DNA of 64,000 nt from Desmodesmus armatus. Its lineage: Eukaryota > Chlorophyta > Chlorophyceae > Sphaeropleales > Scenedesmaceae. The stretch lies in NCBI GenBank assembly GCA_007449985.2, contig VIIQ02000133.1, positions 153,908 through 217,907 of the forward strand, read 5' to 3'. The stretch's first letter is position 1. Each line of letters opens with the position of its first letter. The notes beneath the pieces are model-generated. The model worked only from the letters and a program-made list of their open reading frames with translations. It did not search any database and was not told the origin of the DNA. This document shows positions 39,581 through 52,128 of this stretch, piece by piece. The translations under genes and the position numbers were made by a program.

Positions 39581-42500
39581 GTGATCGAGTGAATGATGAG
39601 TCATCTTTTGGTCGTCGAGTGGATCTGTCCAATTGATTGGGCTTGCTTGGATTGAGCTTCCTTTTTGAGATTTGGCACACATGTCTTTCGGGCTTGTTGC
39701 TTAGCAGCAGTGTTGATCCGTCATAGCCATCATATCTGTCTGGGGGTTTCGGCGGGTTTTCAAGGAGCGGTGTGTGTGTTTGGCAGAGGTTTCTTTTGCG
39801 CAACGAATGCACTTGTCCTTTTTTGTGAGGCAACGCAAGCAGGGGGTATGGGCAGGGACTGCAAATGTTGTGCGTGCTCATGAGTGTGCTCAAGTGCAGG
39901 GGCGGCTGGCTACACGGCCCTTACTCCTTACTGGATTGGCGGCCTGCTTGTGGTTTGGGTCCAGCACACACTGGGTGTTTACATGTGTGCAAGGTGACTC
40001 TCAGCATAAGAGGTCTGGCCTGACTGTTCGGCCTGTGTGCAGCAGGGGCATACACTGAGACCGCGGTGCTTTGGAAAGGTGCTGGTTCTTGTTTTCAGCT
40101 GTGCCGTGTGCATGCATGCACAGAGCCCTGAGGTCTCATACCCTGCACCTACCAGGTGCACACCAGTGTTACCAGAGTGTACACCTGGCCAGGCCAGTAG
40201 CTATGACCTGTTGACCAGGGGCGATGAAGCAGGGTGGATGGGCCGCCGCGTGTGTGCATTCGAGTGTGTGGTGTGGTGAGCGTGTCTAGGGCTGCAGGTT
40301 GCAGTTGGCGAGCGCAACCCCGAACCCTAGACCCCCATGGTTGATGAGCAGCGGCAGCTTGACCGGGCAGCAGCAGCAGCAGCAGGTGTGTGCGGTGCCA
40401 GCAGCAGCTGTCATGTGTGTATGTGTCAGTCTGAGGGAGATTGGGGGAATTGCCTGCGCTTCCTGAGCCGCTATGAGGCCAATGCTGTATGTGTCATGTG
40501 CGTGGGTGTGTGGGTGTTTTGTATGTGTCCCATTCGGCACTGGCGCACTGCTTTCCCTAAGTTTTCCTTGGCGCCTGGCGAGCTCAATCATGAGACAGTT
40601 GCTGCCTCTGTAGGCCACTAGTTATTGCTAGTGCTCTTGCGAGAGCAGCTCTTGCAACAAAATGAACAGCAATTGCTGTTTGCTGGATCCTGATTGTTTC
40701 GTGTGGGCGTTGCATTTTGCCGCTGTGGCATGGTGCTAGTGCGAGCACCTGTGTGTGATTGGCAGGACTCAGCAGCTGCTTGTGTCAGCTGACTGTCAGG
40801 GACCCACACATGTCACCTAGGGGTTAGGGTTCAGGTTTTAGGCACACACAAACCCTAAACCCTAAACCCAAACCAGGGCCGCGCCGACACGCACAACCAG
40901 CAGTTGCAGGAGCGCTTTTGTGGGATTGCAGGGGGCAGCTGACAGGGCGGCGACAGGCAGGGTGATGATTTCACTCATGTGTGTTCATGTGCATTCATGC
41001 GCAAGGCATGGCATATCGCTCTGGCACGGATGAGGTACTGGGGCGTGCTTGTAGCTGTGCTGGTCATATGCGGTTGCAACAGCCTGCAGCTGGCTTGTAG
41101 GGTGTGCAATGCTGTTTTGAGGTGACGAAAATGGCTTGTTGGCTTGTTGGCATCTTGTCTGCTTGACACTTGCCTTTGGCAGATGTGGGAGCTTATGCCA
41201 ATGCTAGGAGCTGCCATCAGTGCCTAGCGCAGTAGGGTTTTTCGGGTGCTTGTGACGCTGCTAGCACTACTGCATCTGCATTGCAGCAGGGGGTTTTCAG
41301 GAGCTTCTGCTGCTGCTGAGCTTGCACTGTGTGCAGGCTGTGCTTTTGCATGGAAGGGGGTCGTTCATGCTTGTTGGTGCAGCGTTTTTGCAGCAGCCTG
41401 CAAACTGTAGTGAAGCAGCAGGGAGGCGGTAGGACAGCAAGCCGTGATTGCTTTGAGCACATGCTTGTGTGTATGCGTGCGTGCGCGTGTGTGTTGCAGC
41501 AGCACAGCGGCATAGGGGTTGGTGTGTGGGGCCGTGATCAGCTGTGGCTGGGCTTCTTGCAGGTAACATAGTCGGGGTTGCTTCTGCTGCTGCTGCTGCT
41601 TTGGTGCTGCGCTTGTTTGAAGTTGGTAAGCACGTGCATGCCGTGCCGTGCTGTGCTGTGCCGTGCGTGCTGTGCTGTGCTGTGGTCTCAAGGGTGAGCA
41701 AATTGCGCAGGGACCTAGCAGAGATGCAAGTGCAGGCAGCATTTGATGGGGACGTGCGGCAGCAGCTTTGGTGGGAAGCCATTGTGGCATGTTGCACCAG
41801 TGATGGTACCTTATCAGTGCAGCGATGCGATAGCAACGCAACCTGACCGGTCATTGCCCCCGCCATTGCGGAGCAACTTGAAGCAGCCTGCTGCTGTCAC
41901 CAACATCATTGCATGTGCGTGTACGTGTGTGTGTCGCACTTTGATGTCTAGAGCACTCTCACTTGACCCACAGTGCTTGAATCAGCCCTTGGCAATAGTC
42001 CCTGGGCTTGACACGCAGCTGCTGATACATTGCACAGTGGTGTTTGCTTGGGCCGCATGCGTCCAGCTGTGGGTTGCGGGGCGTGGTCGTCGTGTTGCAG
42101 TTGTGGCATGGGACACGCAAATCCCTGATGGGGTGTGGGGATTTGTCCCCTCCTACCGCCTGAATCCTTGTAGGAAGTGCTATTGGTGTGTGGTAATGTG
42201 TACTTTCTGTAACATTCTGGGTTTGCTGCTGTTACACATCAGGCGGGGGAAGGTGGAGTGCGTGCAACTTCTCAAAAGTTTGTCCGGGGGGGTCCTTTGC
42301 CTGGTGCTGTTACTAGCGCATGTTGAGGGGACGTAGGGACACAAGCCTGTCGGCCACATGGAAGCGTGGCGCGTCTAACTTATTCTTGGGGCCCAAGCTG
42401 TGTGTCCTGCCTGCTTCCTGTCAGCCCTGCCTTTGTAGTAAGATCGCAGAGGCTCAAGCTGCCGTGTCTGTCAACGAAAAGAAGTGGGTAGTGATGCATG

Positions 42501-42871
42501 TGCAGCTGAAGCTAGACGAGCTTCAGCCCTGCCTTGCCAGGCCCCACCACAGATGCACCTCATGTAACCTTGGAAGTGGAATTTGCAGCGTGCAGCTCAG
42601 ACCAGCTTACAAAATGTGGGACCTTGCTGGCAGGGTGCATCAACAAGGCGTCAGACGCAATCTTGTCAAAAAGTACCGACTGCCATTGTTCTTTGACGCT
42701 TGTTACAAACTCCAACCCCCCCATCCTTGGACGTGGTTCACATTATTACGTAGGCGATACTGCAAGGGCTTCTGATCTGATGCTACACACCACCATCCTT
42801 CCAACCGTGTTGCTGTTGTTGACATCAGCCCAGCCCAGCTCAGCAGGAGGAACAGCCAGCATGACCCAGCA
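39581..42871. other. Gene-poor stretch with possible unrecognised exons
   Basis: About 3.3 kb without a recognised family. Weak coding-like pieces on plus are 40337-40386 (MVDEQRQLDRAAAAAA then GTGTGT), 41563-41625 (a hydrophobic stretch NIVGVASAAAAALVLRLFEV bounded by CAG and GTAAGC, phase 1-1) and 41691-41846 (SKLRRDLAEMQVQAAFDG). They may belong to one small membrane-protein gene, but phases do not all join, so no model is given. Confidence 0.3.
40304..40875. repeat. Telomere-like words, including a head-to-head pair
   Basis: At 40819-40845 G-rich words (GGGGTTAGGGTTCAGG, TTTTAGG) are followed at 40851-40872 by AAACCCTAAACCCTAAACCC. G-strand then C-strand order is the arrangement left when two chromosome ends join. 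A weaker C-strand word lies at 40317-40330. Only about 55 bp in total. Confidence 0.55.
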
Positions 42872-43262
42872 CCGATGATTAGGGATGTAAGGGGGCGTAT
42901 CCGTAGGTACTACGGCGTAAAATACGGCGTATGTTGCGGTTTTGACCCCGAAATACAAGGCGCGTATGCGCCTTCGGAATCGGGCCTACGGAACTACGCC
43001 TACGGAAATTACGGAACTACGCAGTAGGTGACCGTGAAACCTACGGTTGCTCACATCCTTACCGATGATCACAGTGGAGCTTTGAAACAACATCCAGCCC
43101 AGCAGGAGGACAGCAACTGGCCAGGCACCTTCAGGTCCCAGTGAGCCAAGGGTTTGGGGGCCCCGAAGCTCGTTTAGCTTCAGCTGCACATGCATATGCA
43201 CCACTTACTACTTCTTTTCGTTGACAGACACGGCAGCTTCAGCCTCTGCGATCTTATTACAA
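42438..43262. repeat. ~95-bp inverted repeat flanking MITE copy 2
   Basis: The left arm at about 42438-42530 (AAGATCGCAGAGGCTCAAGC, then GTGTCTGTCAACGAAAAGAA) matches the complement of 43262-43160 at high identity. The arms enclose about 630 bp including the MITE. A second shorter inverted match (CAGCAGGAGG-type) lies inside, near 42830 and 43095. Confidence 0.8.
42872..43069. mobile_element. hAT-type MITE, copy 2 (with 8-bp TSD)
   Basis: A 182-bp element (42880-43061) is flanked by perfect CCGATGAT duplications (42872-42879 and 43062-43069). It is the reverse complement of copy 1 at 17528-17724, sharing termini, CCTACGG-rich interior and GACCCCGAAA core, with a ~15-bp internal length difference. 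No coding capacity. Confidence 0.9.
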
Positions 43263-43492
43263 CATCCCTCCAACCACCCTGTCATCATCGCCACATACCC
43301 GCAGGCCTGCTCCCAAAGTTTGGGGCCCCCATACCAACCCATCCAGAACACCTGACACACTATCTGGGCACTACCAGCAGCAACAGCAGCACGGCTGGTG
43401 GCGCCCTGAAGCGCCCGGTCTGTCTGCAGAAGCTTGACTATCAAACCTATCGCACCAGCACCCACAGACATATGCGGAAGCATGCAGTTCAT
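43208..43492 (-). CDS. Hypothetical protein, possible last exon
   Basis: An open minus-strand frame of 94 codons, of which the last 70 or so (from TDRALQGATSRAAVAAG, after a CTTCTGCAG acceptor-like site) look protein-like: a Trp/Gly-rich stretch FWMGWYGGPKLWEQACGY and a charged end AEAEAAVSVNEKK then TAG. I do not recognise the family. The 3' end is the same sequence that forms the right arm of the inverted repeat with 42438-42530. It could be a real terminal exon or a decayed copy. Confidence 0.3.
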   Translation of the reverse strand: MNCMLPHMSVGAGAIGLIVKLLQTDRALQGATSRAAVAAGSAQIVCQVFWMGWYGGPKLWEQACGYVAMMTGWLEGCCNKIAEAEAAVSVNEKK

Positions 43493-44118
43493 GCAACCCG
43501 ATCACGATGTGGTCTGATCTTAGATCACAGCTGCCTGCTGGCCCACGTCAACATGTGTGACATCACACACCTCCCCCAAACCACCAAGCCTGGCAGGCCC
43601 AAGTTGGGCTGCAGTTCAAGCTGCTGATCAGCAACGATCACTCTTCTTTCTGGATCGGTCACACCAACACACCCCATTGGGGCGATTCTGCCACTTTTCG
43701 GCCTTGATGCACTGTCACAGTGTCATCCGTTGAGTCAATGCGAGCAGATGGCACGCAAAAAAATCACCACAGCGCACAGGCGACGATCAAAATCAAGCGA
43801 CAGCTAAATCAGGTGCGCCATTGACAGCCATCATGATCAGGGTAGTAGTGCAACACACGCATGTGCTGGCCTGCAAAACTGCTCATGATCATCACCACAA
43901 CGGCACCACACACGAAAGCATCATGCTGGCATGGTAAACTGACGGCCCAGCGTCAGCTCCAAGCATGCGCACCAAGATTTCTTGGTTCAAACAAGGGCTG
44001 GGCACCAGCCTGTTTGCGCTGTTTCATAAGATGCCCCACGAATCAACGATCACCCAGGGTAGATTCCATGCCTGCTGTACTGCAGGCAGTTGCGCGACGA
44101 GAGCTGTGTGTTTCATCT
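43493..44118. other. 3' region of collagen-like gene A, nothing else seen
   Basis: About 600 bp without gene signals. It should contain the 3' UTR of the minus-strand collagen-like gene; no clear TGTAA was found. Confidence 0.4.
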
Positions 44119-47100
44119 TTAGCCTACCCAAGCGAACTTGGGGGCAGCCTTGGGAGCGGCGGGCTTGGCGTTTGCGGTAGGCTTAGCCTTCAGAGCCTTG
44201 GCTTCTGCCACCTTGGCGTTGGCCTTTGCTGCCTGAGCCTTGAGGAAAGCGTACTCGTCGCCGTAGCCGCGGTAGCCACCGTCGGGTCCGCCCTTGAAGT
44301 CGCGGGGCCCATCGTCGCCTGCGAACAGACAAATCAACATACGTTACAAAATGCAAATTATGACCCACCAGTAGCTTCAGATTCTTAAAGAACATTGCAC
44401 GGAAGATTTCACGTCAAGACACGGACGACGGTGTTGTTCATGGCCACCTGTGCGAAGCTTTCCTTCCTCACCGTATGCGTCCCTGCCATAACCATCAAAG
44501 CCGTCCTTGCCCTTGCCGTAACCATCGTCGCTGCCCTTGCCGTATCCATCGTCGCTGCCCTTGCCGTATCCATCGTCGCTGCCCTTGCCGTAACCATCGT
44601 GGCTGCCCTTGCCGTATCCATCGTCGCTGCCCTTGCCATAACCATCATCGCGGCCCTTGCCGTATCCATCATCGCTGCCCTTGCCGTACCCATCATCGCT
44701 GCCCTTGCCCTTGCCGTATCCATCATCGCTGCCCTTGCCGTATCCATCATCGCTGCCCTTGCCCTTGCCGTATCCGTCATCGCTGCCCTTGCCCTTGCCA
44801 TAACCGTCATCGTCCTTGCCGTCTTTGCTGTCATCGCTGGAATACTCGTCTTCCTCATAATAGGAGCTGGAAGGCTTGCAGCACACAGCGACGGGGGTGA
44901 CATGGCATTCGCCCACCAGATCAGCATCATTCCACTTGATGTAGTCGCAAGAGGTCTGCAACAACGAGGGTCAGCAGAATTGGTACGACACAGAACACAG
45001 TCAGTGCCTTGGTGGGAGCTGACGTTGTACAGGACAGCAGGTTTCTGGATGCGGCATGCGTCTTCCCAATTGCACAGCGGGGACATGGTGCGCCCTGCTA
45101 GTATGAACATGGCATACTGTGTGCTGTCCGACAGTGCCAGAGGCTCAGCACAGGCTGCTGCTAGCAGGGTGCCAGAAAAGACCATCAGGCTAAGTTGGCC
45201 TGGTGAGCATGGGTAGCAAGAAGGGACTTACGGCAGAGCCGATGCCTTCCTCGCCGAAGCCAATGAATTGGCGGATGATGGTGACCTTTCCATAGTCCGC
45301 CCGCTCCTGTCAGACAGCAGTGCAGACACAGGGTTGAGTGTTTGGAGCAATGACCAGGGTTCAGGGTTTAGAGTTGAGGCATGGTGTCTGAATTTGTCCT
45401 ATAGACGGATAGCACGGCGCCAGACCGCCCTTCTGACTTCACAAGGGGGGTCCACTTATCCACGAAAGTCGACAGCCACTTGACCCAGCCACGTCAACTG
45501 TGCCACTCTGCCGCGATCAAACCAACAAGCAACATCACCCAAACCAAAACCTGCATCTTCAGGGTTTCGATCAATCGTACTTACCGTGCACCTCAGCTCA
45601 CAGTAGCCGCCGATCTGCTTGACATAGCCATCCTTAGGCTTGAAGTCTCCAGTGCCGTGAGGGCCCTGGGTGCACTGAGTGTATACTGTCATGGGTTCGG
45701 TGTCAGTGTTGTTCACGTTTGCCTTGGCACCCTCCACCATAATGGCATGACCGCTGCAGCCGTCAGCATGGCCAGGCTCTCCTGCAGGACAAGTCCAGCA
45801 CAGTCAGTCAGTCGGTGTTCGTGACAAACATGCCCAGTCGACCCCATGCAAGCCCAAAGAGCAGGAGCTGAGCATAGGGCATGTTGTGGTTTGGTGTTAC
45901 AGACTCAGCGTGATGCCTACCATCCATTTGGCTCGTGCGCAACACTTGTGTGAAGGCAGTGGGATGTGGATAGAAAGCAGCATGGCAGGTTACACAGCAA
46001 GTTGTATGTGCATGCGATAAGAATGAGCGGTGGAGTGACGTCACAACTGCAACTGCGACCCACCCTTGGGTCCCTGGGGGCCGGGCGGGCCTTGTTCGCC
46101 TTTGGGTCCCTGGGGACCTGCAGGCATCAGCAGACAAACGGGGAAGCCACAGCAACAGCTTCAGCTCTTTGATAAGTTTGTGATCTCGCCTTATTACAAC
46201 TGAAGAAAGTTGTTTTGACCGCAACAGCAGGCACAGCTTGACATGTCTGACAATCACACTAGGGGAGCTTGCATCAGTTCAAGAGTACCAAGCACTCACA
46301 GACACGTCTCTGCAGACACCATCGGCACATCATCACCAAAGCTTATCTAAAGTTTCAGTGCTGCAAAAAGCTACGACACACTGAGCAAGCACACATCCTT
46401 ACCTTTATCACCGTCCTGTCCGTCTTTACCACGTGCTCCATCTTCACCATCCTCTCCCTTGGGACCCTTAGGACCTTGGGGGCCGGGGGGGCCGGCAGGC
46501 CCATACCCATATCCATGGCCATGCCCCTTCTTCGACAGGATATTAGGCTCGATGCCAGCGCTCAGGGCGTTGGGAATGCCGCCATCAACGGGAAGTGCAG
46601 CACCGGCAGGGGGGCCGGGAGGACCAGGGGGGCCTGGGGGCCCGGGGGGGCCGGGAGGACCGGCTGCTCCCTCCCTTGCCTCAGCAACAGGGCCGGGAGG
46701 ACCTTGCTTGCCCTCGACACCGGGAGGACCTTGCTTGCCCTCAACACCGGGAGGACCTTGCTTGCCCTCAACACCGGGAGGACCTTGCTTGCCCTCGACA
46801 CCGGGCTCTCCCTTGTCTCCCTTGTCACCCTTGGGTCCTGGAGAAGAAAAGAGAGAATGAAGGAACAGAAAAGTGAAAGTGCTGAGTGGCAATGTCACCA
46901 GAGGTATAGGCAGGTTGTTCCATTTCCACTAGTGGTGGTTGCCTGCTAAGGAACTCACTACCTTAGTGATGGTTGTTACGTGAAAAGTCAGGCAAGGATC
47001 TACAGAAGACCATACCACCCCAAATCAGAATGCAGCACGGGGTGCTGTAACAAGTACAGCGTGGTGGGAATTGGAACATGAGGCCACCTAATCACCATGC

Positions 47101-50100
47101 CATTTGCTGGCATACCCCACACGACCCAGCACTACAAGCTGTACACTGACCTTGCAGGCCATAGCCGGTAGCGCCAGGGGCTCCTGGGGGGCCGGGGGGA
47201 CCAGCAACACCTGCAACACCTGCACACAGCACAGCACACCACAGCACAACAACAGCATAGCACAGCGTGGTGGTGAACACTCTGTGGGCCAGCACAGCAA
47301 AGTCATTAGTGCAGGATTACTAAGAGCCTGTGGCTTCAAGGTGTCTCTCTGTGTCGTCATTTCGTGGGCCCCTCCAAAAAAACGATGTGCAGATCCCCTG
47401 CAGGCCCACAGCAGCAAGAAATGGACCAAAAGGACTGTCCCCTGGGCTACTCGTCCTGCCTAGCAGTCTTGCAATAGCCAACCTAAGGCCTGAGTCAAAT
47501 CAATTTACAACCCATAAGGAAAAACACACGCAAGTTTATTGCAACTCTCTCAGCAGCCTTACAACACCCGACCCAAGGCAGAATCAATCCCCACTCACCG
47601 GGCTTGATCAGCACACCGTAGCCATCATCTGTAGCGTAGCTGCCCATGCCTGAGTTGCCGCCACCCTGGCCGGGGTTGCCACCCATGCCGGGGTTTCCAC
47701 CCATGCCAGGGTTGCCACCCATGCCGGGGTTGCCACCCATGCCGGGGTTGCCACCCATGCCGGGGTTGCCACCGGGGGCGCCATAGCCACCATAGCCGCC
47801 GTTACCCTTGTAGATAGGGCCGTTGCCGCCACCAACGTACAGGCCATTGTTCTCGCCGCTGTAGCCGTAGTAGTCGGGACTGCCAGGAGCACCATAGCCG
47901 CTGTCATAATCGGGGCTGCTGGGGGGCTTGCTGGGTGGCTTGGTGTGGGGCTTGGAGCCATATGAGGATGGAGGCTTGCTGGGGCCGTTGCCGCCGCCGA
48001 GGTAGAGGCCGTTGCCAGTGGTTTCCTCGTCGCCGGAGGGAGCGGGGCCGGTGGTTTCCTCATCGGGAACGTCGCTGCCGTCGATGTACAGGTCGTTGCG
48101 CTTGGGGGTCTTGCCTGTACAGCAGCAGCAACAGCAGCAGTGTTGGAATAGTGTTAACATCAGTTGCAGCAGTCAGCCTCAAAATGAGGCGCTATATGTG
48201 ACGAGCCGGGGTTGGGACGGCACAGGGAAAGTGCATGTGTGAAGGTTCCATGACATCTGCAGGTCCCTGGTGTGTTGCATTTTAGCCCCCAGGGTGCTGC
48301 TTGGTATACAGAATGTCTACGGTGCGCTGTCTTGACTATAGCTGGTCGATGGGTCATAGGCAGAGGTTAATGAGCCTTGATAACCCCAGATGGTTGTATA
48401 TCTATATGCATCAAATACAAAGAGAGCTAGCTGGCAAATGTACATGCATGGATGCATTCACTCAAAAACAGGATAGCTGCTCAACATATCCTTATGTGTA
48501 CATGCATGTACTTCACTGTACTTCACTGTACATACTTGTACTCACTGTACATGCATGCATGCATGTATTCACTCAAAGAGAAATAGCTGCTCCATATGTG
48601 TACATGCATGTACTCACTGTACTTCTTGGGTGTCTCCTCATCGTAGTCCTTGGTAGGTTGGTACTTCTTGGCGGGAGGAGAAGGAGTCTTGTAGCCTATA
48701 GGACACAGCACAGCAACAGCACTAGGGTTGAGGCCCCATGCCTAAGTGCTAGTGGCTGGAGTTGTGAATTAGCTAGGAGAGCCTTTAGTGCCTGAAAAGG
48801 CAGCCACACTAGGTATCACAGGGCTGCAAACTGAGCTGGCCAGCATGCATTGCAACGGCGCACTGTGCAGCTGGTGCAAAAAAGACTGGCATCTCAATGC
48901 CTGCAGTGTCCGCAGCTGTTGCAACCCTCGAGAGTGCTGCAACACACGCACCACACCCTTGGTGAGGTCACTACTTCACAGGGCCCTCTACTAGACCAGG
49001 AATAGTACTGGTTTGGGATGCACGATAAGAACAGCTGCAAGAGCAGTGTTACACGTACTTGAGGAAGGAGGCTTGGGCTTGTCCTTGTGCTCCTTGTCCT
49101 TGTGCTCCTTCTCCTTGTATGAATCCTTGTCCTTGTGGGACTTGGTAGGCTCAGAGTCATCTGCATAGCATGGATCAAAGCACAGCACAGTACAACAGGA
49201 CTGTTGATGTTGGGGCTTGGACTGTGGGAGTTGCTGTGAACAGCAGGGCACAGCACATCATGAAATATTGATGATTGCCTTTGTCCTCCTGCAAGGTAAG
49301 CGCATGTGTGTGCTGATTGTGAGGTGTATGTTGCGTGTGGATGTTTGTTGTGAGGCTTGCTGGGATCTTGAAAGCTTGTCTGCGCTAGGGGTGAGGGGAT
49401 GCCTTGTTGCAAGAGGTCCCACGGTTGCACACATGTAGCATAGGGCAGCTGCTGGCGCCTAGATGATGGCAGGCTATGTCATTATTCGGTGTCCGGATTC
49501 AAAAACAGCAGTCCTAGCCTGGGATGCAAGCCAACAACCTTGAGGTGCAGGGGCCGGTGGGTCTGACACAGTTTAGGGGTGCCTGTAGCTGATTTGGGCG
49601 CTTGCTATGTGCTTGCACAGAGCCACAGAGGAATGAACACTCACATGTCTTCTTCTTGTAGCGAATGTTGCCGTAAGGTCCGTCGCCAGACTTTCCTGCA
49701 GATGACACAGCGCGGCACAGCATGGGATGCATGTTTTCATGGTGCTGCTTGCACTCCAGAAGCTGGGCCGGTGACTACACATGGGTCAGGTTTCATGGGA
49801 CTTGAGGTTGAGGACCGGCCGTGCCAATGTGTCTTTCATTAAGAAGATCTGATCAAAACCAACAACACAGGAAAAAGCTCTGTGCATCGCTGACTGTGCA
49901 ATCATCAATGGAACTGTCTTTGTGCATCGCTGAATGTGGAGCTGCGATTGCCTCCCTGATGCCCCTCAAAATGTCAGAGCTAGCTAGCCTGTAGGCTACC
50001 AGCCTGCCCTGCCCTTGTGATACGAAGGCTACATACCTTGGATTGTTGCATCAGTAGCAACTGTGCTGGCAATGGTTGCCGTCACTGTCTCTGCTGCAGC

Positions 50101-50589
50101 CTCTGCAGGCTTGGCGGTGTCAGCAGGAACGACCTGGGCCATACCTGCCAAAAATCAGACCATAAACAACGCACAGCAAGCAGCATTGGTGGTGTGTTGT
50201 TGATCATGCCTCTGACAAGATGGGTGCTGTTGCAGGTGCATGATCCTTTGGCAAGAATGTGTAACTGGTACAATGGTTTCATGCCCCTGATGGCCAGGAG
50301 TTGCTTTTTACATGAGCTGCTGGCTTCAGCAGAGCATAGTCACTGCCTGTACTGCTACTGTGCTGCTGGTAGCGCAGCATGTAACATCAAAGCGCACATG
50401 CAATGTGCGTACCTCACATCATCTGTACGTACATGCGATTGAACGTGATGACGTTTAGGGTGCTTCGCAACAAGAGGGCGGAATGCACACAGGTGGACGT
50501 TTGAGCCATCGCAGGCTGGACTCACCGCTCACTGCTGCAAGCAGAACGCATCCTACCAGCAAGAAGGCTGGACAACGTCCCCGAACCAT
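44119..50589 (-). CDS. Secreted collagen-like extracellular matrix protein A
   Basis: Thirteen exons: 50589-50526, 50144-50037, 49695-49645, 49160-49059, 48695-48618, 48114-47599, 47219-47151, 46837-46403, 46117-46064, 45781-45585, 45306-45232, 44955-44472 and 44318-44119. They sum to 2,433 nt (810 aa plus stop) with all phases matching. The first exon encodes a signal peptide ([19 protein letters not shown]). Next come an Ala/Thr linker, a Lys/Asp/Glu/His-rich block (HKDKEHKDK), Pro-rich segments, GGNPGM repeats, then Gly-X-Y collagen repeats over three exons ([22 protein letters not shown] x4, GPPGPP runs). The C-terminal domain has paired cysteines ([25 protein letters not shown]), an 11-fold [12 protein letters not shown] repeat and an Ala/Lys tail. 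Role inferred: cell wall or matrix structural protein. Not a recognised named family. Confidence 0.85.
44500..44815 (-). repeat. 24-30 bp coding repeat (GSDDGYGK)
   Basis: About eleven units of GSDDGYGK or [10 protein letters not shown] in exon 12 of collagen-like gene A, with single substitutions (R for S, H for D). Hydrophilic Tyr/Lys/Asp-rich repeat; tyrosines could cross-link in a matrix (inference). Confidence 0.9.
47670..47772 (-). repeat. 18-bp coding repeat (GGNPGM)
   Basis: Six near-identical 18-bp units encode GGNPGM/Q within exon 6 of collagen-like gene A. This is a recent in-frame expansion. Confidence 0.9.
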
Positions 50590-52128
50590 TTTGACAGAAG
50601 GCCCGCAGCCCTGCTGTCTGTTTTACTTGCGAATCGTCAGCAGGCCCTCAACCACGCCTCGTTTGGACAAGACTGGACAATTGATACTGTACAATGTTAC
50701 CCTCTAAAGTTTTTTCAGCGTTGAGAGCTGCCTGCTCCCCTGCACTGGTTCCACCGGCACTGGCAGCGCTCGCAAGGTTAAACGCAGCGCAACTACTTCT
50801 TACACTGAAATAAAGTAAAATAGGGGTGCTTCTTTTGCTTTTCTTACATGTACCGCCTCCGGGTACTGCTGCTTGCTGTTTTTCAGTCCAGGTTTTACAG
50901 GTTTGGTTTGCTGCGACAAGCCGAAGATAACAAGGTTTCTGGTCTTGAAATATAAATTCGTGCTGTCGATTGTAAGATTGTGATGTTGGCTGACGTGAAT
51001 GGCTTGTGATCTCGTGTGATTATGGCTTCAAGAGTGTCCCTGGCGGTCAAGTGCGTTCATACATCATACTCAGTGTACGCGATCTGGTGTCGGCGCCTCG
51101 ACCAGTGCTGTGTGTAGCAGCGCCCGAACGGATGCATCCATGTGGGTGGTGCAACTGCACACAGGAGTGCACCCTTGCAACACTCGCTTAAAAACCTTTT
51201 TCATAGCTGCAGGCTCATATGAAGCATGCCAGACTCGGTACTTAATTTCAAGGGCGTGTTTGCCTATGCATTTTATGACCTGATCAGGCCACTGCTTTCA
51301 GGGTTCCTATAGGCAGCAGGTGTCCTGCCCTGTTGCACTTGTGGTGTTGGTTTCAACGTTTTTGGCTGCCTTCTCAACCCTTAGGTAGCTGTCTAGCCTT
51401 TAGGTAGCTGTCAGCCGTTACTTTGATGTTTTCTTTCAGTTGTGCTGACCACTACTTTCAAAGCCAAGGATTGCATCCAGCCAGGTGTGCACATGTGACG
51501 CATCGCAATTGCAAGGTCAGTTTACACAGCACAAGTGAAGGCAGTGCATACAAAAGTCAAACTACACATCGACCACCAAGGGGTGGCCCGTATGGTCAAC
51601 CAGGGGTTTCACCTCATCTCAGCCCTCTCAGAACCACCAACCTCACCACAACATGCTGAGTTCAATACTCTCGTCTGCAGTCAGCTGGCAGCTTCGTGAT
51701 CGCATTTGGGAAAACATATCAGTGGCCCCAACCAGCCGTTGGTTTCAAGAGCCCTTCTATTCGCTGCACACAGCTGAGTGGGTTTTCAATTGCCACAAAG
51801 TAGTAATCCTGGAACAACATGCACAGTCATGCCCATCAGCAAATCCTTGTGGAGCAGCACGCCGACTGTGAAGTCTGCTAACAGTCACTCTGGCAGTGTG
51901 CAAGTACCGCCTGCAAGTAAACCCCAACACCCAAGCAAAAGCATACTTTCCTCAGAAAGGGCACAGTACAACAGCCCTCGCGCCAAGCAGCACTGATCCA
52001 TGGGAGTGCATGCTGTCTGCAAATCAGGCATGGCCCATAGGCAGTGCAACACGTCGAACAATTCAAACCAGCATCCGCAAGTGTAAATGCCTGCCAACAC
52101 ACCAACAGAACCAAGTCAAAATTGCTGC
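50590..52128. other. Intergenic between the two collagen-like genes
   Basis: About 1.5 kb holding the presumed promoter of gene A and the 3' UTR of gene B. A minus-strand TGTAA candidate lies at 51526-51522. Short direct repeats (CCTTTAGGTAGCTGT, 51375-51415). No gene recognised. Confidence 0.45.

Noticed and set aside
44395..45216. 273-codon plus-strand frame with hydrophobic repeats ([17 protein letters not shown])
   Set aside because: It is the antisense of the GSDDGYGK repeat exon of collagen-like gene A. The minus-strand model has consistent phases and a family domain; the hydrophobicity is a by-product of the complementary codons.
46269..46949. 226-codon plus-strand frame over collagen-like gene A exon 8
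   Set aside because: Antisense of the Gly-Pro-Pro repeat; composition is explained by the opposite strand.
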